Source: Armatimonadota bacterium (GTDB lineage: Bacteria; Actinomycetota; Acidimicrobiia; Spongiisociales; UBA5794). Taken from it: DNA of 11,166 nt. The notes under the pieces are model-generated. The model was not told where the DNA came from. It was given only the letters and a program-made list of their open reading frames with translations, and searched no databases. Location: NCBI GenBank assembly GCA_008501565.1, contig QQUL01000271.1, positions 1 through 11,166 of the forward strand, written 5' to 3'. Made by a program: the position numbers and the translations under genes. This document shows, one piece after another, positions 6,795 to 11,166 of the stretch (the first letter of the stretch is position 1; every line of letters begins with the position of its first letter).

Positions 6795-7571
6795 ATGTCG
6801 TTCCAAGTAAAGACGCGAGTGTTCGAGGGACCCCTCGACCTCCTCCTTCAACTCATCACATCCCACCAGCTTGCGATCACCGAATTGAGTCTCGTTGGGA
6901 TCGTCAATGAGTACGTAGCGTTTGTTGACCAAATGCAAGAGCTCGACCTTGAGGTGGCAAGTGAGTTCCTTCTGATCGCGTCGACCCTCATTCAGATCAA
7001 GGCACGACATCTCCTGCCGGACGACGAGCCGTTTGACCTCGATGAAGAGCTCGCACTCGCCGAGGAGCGTGACAGGCTCCTCGCACGACTCCTTGCCGCG
7101 CTCACCTTCAAAGACGTTGCGGCAGTGATTCGATATCGTATCGAGGTATCCGAGCACTTCTTGTCACGGAGTGCAGGCCTCGAAGGGATCGGTGCCGGGC
7201 TCACGCCTGAGGTCATCATCCCAACCGACGTGGCGGGCTTTGCGGTCATTGCCGAACGGGTATTCACGACCCCGATTCTCGATCCTGACGTCGACCACCT
7301 CGATCTCGATCTTCCATCGGTACAGGATGCCATGGTGGACCTTCAGGGTCGCATGGCATCGATAGTGACAGCAGACTTCGATGAGGTGGTTGCCCACTGC
7401 ACTCGCGACGCAGAGGTGGTTGCCTACTTCCTCGCGTTGCTCGAACTTGCAAGGTGGGGCATTGTGCGAGTCAGCCAGGAGGAGTCCTCTCCAATCATCG
7501 ACATTCGATACGACAAGGTTGCAGCTGAACGCCGCTTCAACGCCGTCATCGGGATGGAAGAGGCATCGTGA
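6795..7571 (+). CDS. scpA: Segregation and condensation protein A (kleisin ScpA)
   Basis: A 258-residue bacterial kleisin that bridges the SMC ATPase heads and binds ScpB, forming the SMC-ScpAB complex for chromosome segregation. The N-terminus has the ScpA hallmark FEGPLDLLLQLI (10-21). This is followed by the helix EFLLIASTLIQIKARHLLP, which contacts the SMC neck in known kleisins, and an acidic linker (DDEPFDLDEELALAEE). The C-terminal winged-helix end, VVAYFLALLELARWG, contacts the SMC head in known complexes. The ATG at 6795 matches the family start but has no good ribosome binding site. Its stop overlaps scpB as GTGA, the usual coupling for this pair. SMC itself is not in the window. 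Unlike M. tuberculosis, no parA-like gene lies directly upstream. Confidence 0.95.
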   Translation: MSFQVKTRVFEGPLDLLLQLITSHQLAITELSLVGIVNEYVAFVDQMQELDLEVASEFLLIASTLIQIKARHLLPDDEPFDLDEELALAEERDRLLARLLAALTFKDVAAVIRYRIEVSEHFLSRSAGLEGIGAGLTPEVIIPTDVAGFAVIAERVFTTPILDPDVDHLDLDLPSVQDAMVDLQGRMASIVTADFDEVVAHCTRDAEVVAYFLALLELARWGIVRVSQEESSPIIDIRYDKVAAERRFNAVIGMEEAS

Positions 7572-8146
7572 ACGACCTTGCTCGGATCATCGAGGCCATC
7601 CTGTTCGTCACGGAGGAGCCAGTCTCTGCGGAGGAACTCGCTGAGGTTGCTGAGAGCCCCCTTGCCGAGGTGCACGAAGCGTTGGTCGAACTGGGCAATG
7701 AGTTGGATGCACACCACGGCATCGTGCTGCGCAATGTGGCAGATGGCTGGCGCCTCTACACCGATGCCAAGGTGCTTCCGTATCTCGAGAAATATGCGAC
7801 GTCTGATCGGGCACGGAAGCTGACGAACGCATCGATGGAGGCACTTGCGGTTGTTGCGTACAAACAACCGGTCTCGCGGGGCCAGGTAACCGAGATCAGG
7901 GGCGTCGACTCGGATCACGCACTCAAGAACCTTGAACGCCGGGGGTTGATTCACGAAATAGGAACGGCGCCCGGACCCGGCCAGGCGATTCTCTACGGTA
8001 CGACGTCACTGTTCCTCGAAAAGATGGGGGTCCCGTCCATCGCCGATCTTCCCCCGCTCGCCGATCACGTACCACCCGCAGAGGTTGTTGAGACCCTTGA
8101 GATGCCGATGCGACCGGAGTCATCATCGAACGACTCAACAAGCTGA
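7568..8146 (+). CDS. scpB: Segregation and condensation protein B (ScpB)
   Basis: A 192-residue protein of the usual ScpB length with two winged-helix domains. The N-terminal one begins DLARIIEAILFVTEEPVSAEELAEV, close to the family pattern. The second contains ALAVVAYKQPVSRGQVTEIRGV and then LERRGLIHEIG, the most conserved ScpB stretch. ScpB dimers bind the ScpA linker and regulate the SMC ring. The start is a GTG overlapping the scpA stop by four bases; the gene starts with MNDLARI, matching the family. The last ~35 residues are a variable, acidic and Ser-rich tail, and they overlap the proposed rluB start region by about 22 bases. Confidence is high from sequence and from pairing with scpA. 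Confidence 0.95.
   Translation: MNDLARIIEAILFVTEEPVSAEELAEVAESPLAEVHEALVELGNELDAHHGIVLRNVADGWRLYTDAKVLPYLEKYATSDRARKLTNASMEALAVVAYKQPVSRGQVTEIRGVDSDHALKNLERRGLIHEIGTAPGPGQAILYGTTSLFLEKMGVPSIADLPPLADHVPPAEVVETLEMPMRPESSSNDSTS
8116..8119 (+). promoter_or_regulatory. Ribosome binding site candidate for rluB
   Basis: GGAG lies five bases before ATC at 8125 and two before ATC at 8122. It sits just ahead of the S4 domain in a stretch without ATG, GTG or TTG in the rluB frame, so it marks where translation probably begins. Confidence 0.4.
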
Positions 8147-8844
8147 TCGCACGATCCGGTATCGCCTCTCGTCGGAAGGCTGACATCCTCATCGAACGTG
8201 GAAGGGTGACGGTTGATGGGAAGAAGGCAGTGCTTGGTGACCGTATTGACCCTGCCAACGCCGTGGTGGAGGTCGATGGGGTGCGCCTGCCCCTCGACCC
8301 GGAACTTCGGACGTGGCTCGTGTACAAGCCCACCGGGGTGGTGTCCACGATGGATGATCCGCAAGGGCGTCCCGTCATCACGGATCTCGTGCCGAAAGAT
8401 CCGGTTACGAAGCCTGTCGGGCGGCTCGACCTGCACTCAGAGGGACTGATGCTGCTGACAAACGATGGCGACCTTGCATTGCGGGTCACCCACCCCCGCT
8501 ACGCGCTTGAAAAGATCTATCAAGCGATGACGACGACTGTTGCTACACCGAAACACACAGCCGCGTTGCTCGACGGCGTCAATCTTGACGACGGATACGC
8601 TCGAGCCAAGAGGGCCCGGATCGTGTCGACCCACGGCGACCGATCCGTGGTTGAGGTCGTGATGACCGAAGGTCGAAAGCGGGAAGTTCGCAGGCTCCTG
8701 GAGGCGGTGGGACTCGAGATTGATCGCCTCGTTCGTGTCTCGATCGGCGGAATCACCGATCGAACGCTCACAGCGGGTAGTTATCGACCTCTCACCATCG
8801 AAGAGATCCGATCGATCTACGAGAAGGCCAACAAGAGCAGATGA
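8125..8844 (+). CDS. rluB: 23S rRNA pseudouridine synthase RluB-type, unusual start codon
   Basis: About 239 residues if read from ATC at 8125. It is an RsuA/RluB/E/F-family enzyme that turns a uridine in large-subunit rRNA into pseudouridine. The N-terminal S4 RNA-binding domain begins ERLNKLIARSGIASRR and continues through GRVTVDGKK. The catalytic domain has YKPTGVVST, the active-site Asp in GRLDLHSEGLMLLTNDG, and the family motif EGRKREVRRLLEAVG. In this frame a stop lies at 8098-8100, and there is no ATG, GTG or TTG between it and the S4 domain. The first standard start, GTG at 8206, would cut the S4 domain in half. Candidates are ATC 8125 with GGAG five bases upstream, and CTG 8143 overlapping the scpB stop as CTGA. 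A base error is also possible. RluB fits better than RsuA because of the scpA-scpB-rluB order. The stop overlaps aroA as ATGA. Confidence 0.85.
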   Translation: MERLNKLIARSGIASRRKADILIERGRVTVDGKKAVLGDRIDPANAVVEVDGVRLPLDPELRTWLVYKPTGVVSTMDDPQGRPVITDLVPKDPVTKPVGRLDLHSEGLMLLTNDGDLALRVTHPRYALEKIYQAMTTTVATPKHTAALLDGVNLDDGYARAKRARIVSTHGDRSVVEVVMTEGRKREVRRLLEAVGLEIDRLVRVSIGGITDRTLTAGSYRPLTIEEIRSIYEKANKSR

Positions 8845-10124
8845 TCAATCGCACCATCACCGGAACGACCGATACGTTCGCGGCATCTGTTCAGGTGCCG
8901 GGCGACAAGTCCCTGTCACATCGTGCCCTCCTGTTTGCTGGAATGGCCGAAGGAGACAGCTTCGTGACAGGACTGTCGAGGGGTTTGGATGTCGCTACAA
9001 CCGCCATGGCATTGCGGACGCTCGGAGTCGAGATCGGTCCCGGGACGGACGGCGAACAGGTTCGGTCGCCAGGCGTGGATGCTTGGTCACAGCCAGCGGA
9101 TCCCATCGATTGCGGGAACTCCGGTACCACGATGCGGCTGCTCGCCGGGGTGCTGTCGACTTCCCATGTCAAGGCGGAGCTGATTGGGGATGCTTCCCTG
9201 AGTGCGCGGACCATGGCTCGCCTTGTGGATCCCTTGGAGGGACTTGGGGGAGTGATCGCGACGAGTGGCGGATTCCCGCCTCTCACCGTCGGTGGAGCCG
9301 AGGCGGTATCTCCAGCCGACATTGCGATAGGCACCGCTTCGGCACAGGTGCGCACTGCATTCGAACTTGCCGCCCTCGGCTGCATCGGTTCCTCGACAAT
9401 TGACAGCCCCCCAGGGTTCCGCGACCACACTGAACGTTGGTTGCGAGCTATCGGCCTCGGGGACTGGGAGACACGTACGAGGTTTCGTATTGATCCGGGC
9501 GTGATTCCTCCTGCACGCTTCGACATTCCCGGGGATCCGTCGTCTGCAGCCTTCCTGTGGGCGGCTGCTGCCATCTCTCCCGGCTCACAGGTGGTCACAC
9601 CGCGCCTTTCCATCAACCCCGGCCGCATAGGATTCCTTGAGGTTCTCGACAACATGGGTGCCGACGTCGAGATCGTGGTGACGGATTCGGTCGGTGGTGA
9701 CCCCGTCGGGGATGTCAAGGTGACCGGTCAATCGCTCCACGGTGTCGAGGTGGCTGGTGATCTCGTCGCCTCGACGCTCGATGAGCTCCCGCTTGTAGCC
9801 GTCGTCGGGGCGTACGCCGAGGGAATCACGACAGTTCGGGATGCGGGCGAGCTCCGGGTAAAGGAATCGGATCGGATCGCTGCGATCGAAAAGATGCTTG
9901 TCGCCCTCAACGGGGGCATTTCGACGACCGAGGACGGATTCGATGTCGTCGGTACCGGATTCCTCAATGGGGGAACGGTTGAGACATTCCACGATCACCG
10001 GATTGCGATGGCTGCAGCCGTGGCTGCAACTCGTTGCTCGGGTGAGGTGGAGATCATCGATTCTGGGATCGCCGCCGTTTCCTGGCCTGACTTCTATGAA
10101 ACGCTGGAGGGCATGTGGTCATAG
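8841..10124 (+). CDS. aroA: 3-phosphoshikimate 1-carboxyvinyltransferase (EPSP synthase)
   Basis: 427 residues, full length. It joins phosphoenolpyruvate and shikimate 3-phosphate to make EPSP, the sixth step to chorismate. Visible motifs are PGDKSLSHR (20-28; Lys23, Ser24, Arg28), GNSGTTMR (92-99), SAQVR (167-171), RDHTE (194-198), the catalytic Asp314 in LDELPL, Glu342 in RVKESDR, and HDHRIAM (384-390). GDKS and RDHTE are class II-type signatures, but SAQVR has Arg where class II usually has Lys, and NPGR (259-262) stands where NPTR is usual. GNSGTT keeps Gly at the position that is Ala in the glyphosate-tolerant CP4 enzyme, so tolerance cannot be inferred. Its ATG overlaps the rluB stop by four bases, and its end overlaps cmk by ten. 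M. tuberculosis does not have aroA here. Confidence 0.97.
   Translation: MINRTITGTTDTFAASVQVPGDKSLSHRALLFAGMAEGDSFVTGLSRGLDVATTAMALRTLGVEIGPGTDGEQVRSPGVDAWSQPADPIDCGNSGTTMRLLAGVLSTSHVKAELIGDASLSARTMARLVDPLEGLGGVIATSGGFPPLTVGGAEAVSPADIAIGTASAQVRTAFELAALGCIGSSTIDSPPGFRDHTERWLRAIGLGDWETRTRFRIDPGVIPPARFDIPGDPSSAAFLWAAAAISPGSQVVTPRLSINPGRIGFLEVLDNMGADVEIVVTDSVGGDPVGDVKVTGQSLHGVEVAGDLVASTLDELPLVAVVGAYAEGITTVRDAGELRVKESDRIAAIEKMLVALNGGISTTEDGFDVVGTGFLNGGTVETFHDHRIAMAAAVAATRCSGEVEIIDSGIAAVSWPDFYETLEGMWS
10106..10111 (+). promoter_or_regulatory. Ribosome binding site of cmk
   Basis: GGAGGG lies three bases before the GTG at 10115, inside the last codons of aroA. It is one of the strongest Shine-Dalgarno matches in the window and supports this GTG as the start. 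Confidence 0.6.
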
Positions 10125-10753
10125 CCGTGGACGGCCCGAGCGGGGTCGGAAAGTCGACCGTCTCGCGACTCGTCGCCAAGAACCTCGGGCTGGCGTTTCT
10201 CGACACGGGTGCAACGTATCGCGCCGCCACGCTCGCAATTCTCGAGGCCGGAGTCGATCCGTCAGACGGATCCGAGGTGCTCTCCGAGTTGTCGAGCCAC
10301 TCCATCGACTATGACGAGCGGGGTGTGCTCCTCGACGGGCGCAGTGTGGCCTTCGACGTCAGGTCCGACGCCGTCACGGGAGCGGTGAGCGCCGTGTCTG
10401 CCCATCCGTCGGTGCGAGCCGAAGTGGTCGACATGCAACGACGATGGGTCGAGTATCACGATGGCCGGGCGGTTGTCGAGGGGCGAGACATCGGCACCAT
10501 CGTGTTTCCGGATGCGCAGGTCAAGATCTATCTCACCGCATCCCCCATGGTCAGGGCTACCAGAAGGGCCTCCGACTCTGAAGCGGGAGGGAAGTCGGTC
10601 GATGAGATCGCAGATGCTCTCGCACAGCGCGATCATGCCGACTCCACGCGCGAGGCGTCACCACTGCGTCCCGCCGACGATGCCGTAATCATCGACACCG
10701 GGGCCATGACGATCGAGGAAGTCGTTGCACGGATCACGTCTCTCGCCACGTGA
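10115..10753 (+). CDS. cmk: Cytidylate kinase
   Basis: A 212-residue P-loop kinase that phosphorylates CMP and dCMP to the diphosphates in pyrimidine salvage and DNA precursor supply. The ATP loop GPSGVGKST is at 7-15. DTGATYRAAT (30-39) is the substrate-binding stretch, usually DTGAMYR, with Thr in place of Met here. The NMP-binding region includes VRSDAVTGAVSAVSAHPSVR (82-101), with EGRDIGTIVFPDA at 122-134. The lid-like RDHADSTREASPL (172-184) and the end DAVIIDTG are typical. It is slightly shorter than the 225-230 residue family average. The GTG start has a strong ribosome binding site and overlaps aroA by ten bases. In M. tuberculosis cmk is followed by the GTPase gene der; here nothing recognisable follows in the remaining 413 bases. 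Confidence 0.96.
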   Translation: MVIAVDGPSGVGKSTVSRLVAKNLGLAFLDTGATYRAATLAILEAGVDPSDGSEVLSELSSHSIDYDERGVLLDGRSVAFDVRSDAVTGAVSAVSAHPSVRAEVVDMQRRWVEYHDGRAVVEGRDIGTIVFPDAQVKIYLTASPMVRATRRASDSEAGGKSVDEIADALAQRDHADSTREASPLRPADDAVIIDTGAMTIEEVVARITSLAT

Positions 10754-10754
10754 T

Positions 10755-10769
10755 GCCATTTGGGATGGC
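10755..10769. other. Short hairpin just after cmk
   Basis: GCCAT (10755-10759) and ATGGC (10765-10769) form a five-pair stem with a TTGGG loop, one base after the cmk stop. No T-run follows, so it is at best a weak terminator or a 3' end stabiliser. Confidence 0.25.
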
Positions 10770-11017
10770 CGTAAGGGGTCGCACATCGCACCCTCCTGAG
10801 CTACTGGCACAAAACATCCATGTCTACGATTTCGCGGGACGGGTCACCGCTGAGTGTTCGGACCGGCCCGAGAGAATGTCGAGGCAACCGTCGATGCAAG
10901 AGACAACCTCACTGCTTCGGCTCTGCTCGGGGAACATAATCCCTGCATACCGCGAAGTACCCGATGAGCCAGCACTGATGCCGCCCTGAGAAGCGACGCC
11001 CACCGATGATGAGAAGT

Positions 11018-11031
11018 CCCGGGATTCCGGG
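11018..11031. repeat. Perfect inverted repeat in the gene-free tail
   Basis: CCCGG and CCGGG flank the four-base loop GATT, making a perfect five-pair GC-rich hairpin. No T-run follows, so it is not an intrinsic terminator; it looks like part of a larger structured stretch. Confidence 0.4.
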
Positions 11032-11166
11032 CGAATGTCGATCACGCCACTAGCAGTATGGAAGGGTGCCGGAAAACCGTCAGCCTCTCGGAACCAAGGA
11101 AAAACCAGATCATCGGAAGAACCACCTATGAGAACGGGCAGGGCACGGGTGGCAAGCGATCAACAC

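Larger units (their letters stand above)
10754..11166. other. 413 bases without a supported gene; hairpin-rich
   Basis: No frame gives a recognisable protein. A 79-codon + frame (to 10989) and a 73-codon - frame lack family motifs and fair ribosome binding sites. The stretch is rich in local inverted repeats: CCCGG/CCGGG around GATT (11018-11031), GGG/CCC around 10929-10943, and TCGGG/CCCGA (10927-10931 with 10960-10964). Near the end an ATG at 11128 has GGAAGA seven bases upstream and opens a frame running off the window (MRTGRARVASDQH), and an ATG at 11058 also stays open. Both are too short to judge. The der gene expected after cmk is absent. A structured RNA or the 5' part of an inserted element such as a group II intron is possible but unproven. 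Confidence 0.5.

Noticed and set aside
10750..10989. 79-codon + strand frame overlapping the cmk stop
   Set aside because: No family motif and no good ribosome binding site; its start only mimics the overlap pattern of the cluster.
10824..11045. 73-codon - strand frame in the tail
   Set aside because: Ser-rich, no motif, no clear ribosome binding site; likely chance in high-GC DNA.

Overview
The window reads as chromosomal core DNA of a high-GC actinobacterium (Actinomycetota). The gene order tlyA-nadK-recN / pyrG-nudix-xerD / scpA-scpB-rluB / cmk follows the Mycobacterium tuberculosis order (tlyA, ppnK, recN ... pyrG, Rv1700, xerD ... scpA, scpB, Rv1711, cmk). An Acidimicrobiia-like lineage is my inference, based on moderate GC (roughly 60% by eye), aroA placed between rluB and cmk, and small DksA-type and HD-domain genes before scpA. 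Every supported gene is on the + strand and most neighbours overlap by a few bases, so the window is probably two or three long transcription units.

Layout. Positions 1-2667 hold the 3' end of tlyA (rRNA 2'-O-methyltransferase), nadK (NAD kinase) and recN (double-strand-break repair ATPase), overlapping by 4 and 8 bases. The 119-base gap 2668-2786 carries a good intrinsic terminator and then a likely extended -10 promoter. Positions 2787-5855 hold pyrG (CTP synthase), a Nudix ADP-ribose pyrophosphatase-like gene and a XerD-type tyrosine recombinase. Positions 5924-6734 hold a DksA/TraR-type C4 zinc-finger protein and a small HD-domain protein of unknown substrate. Positions 6795-10753 hold scpA, scpB (condensin partners of SMC), rluB (23S rRNA pseudouridine synthase), aroA (EPSP synthase) and cmk (cytidylate kinase). 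The last 413 bases (10754-11166) have no gene I can support.

How the genes fit together. The cluster mixes chromosome maintenance (recN, xerD, scpA, scpB), pyrimidine nucleotide supply (pyrG makes CTP, cmk phosphorylates CMP/dCMP), cofactor metabolism (nadK; the Nudix enzyme probably clears ADP-ribose from NAD turnover), ribosome maturation (tlyA, rluB) and chorismate synthesis (aroA). It is a conserved housekeeping cluster, not an accessory island.

I found no new multi-gene system. The points most worth a second look are rluB, which has no ATG, GTG or TTG before its S4 domain, and the gene-free, hairpin-rich tail after cmk, which may be the start of an inserted element (a group II intron is one low-confidence idea).
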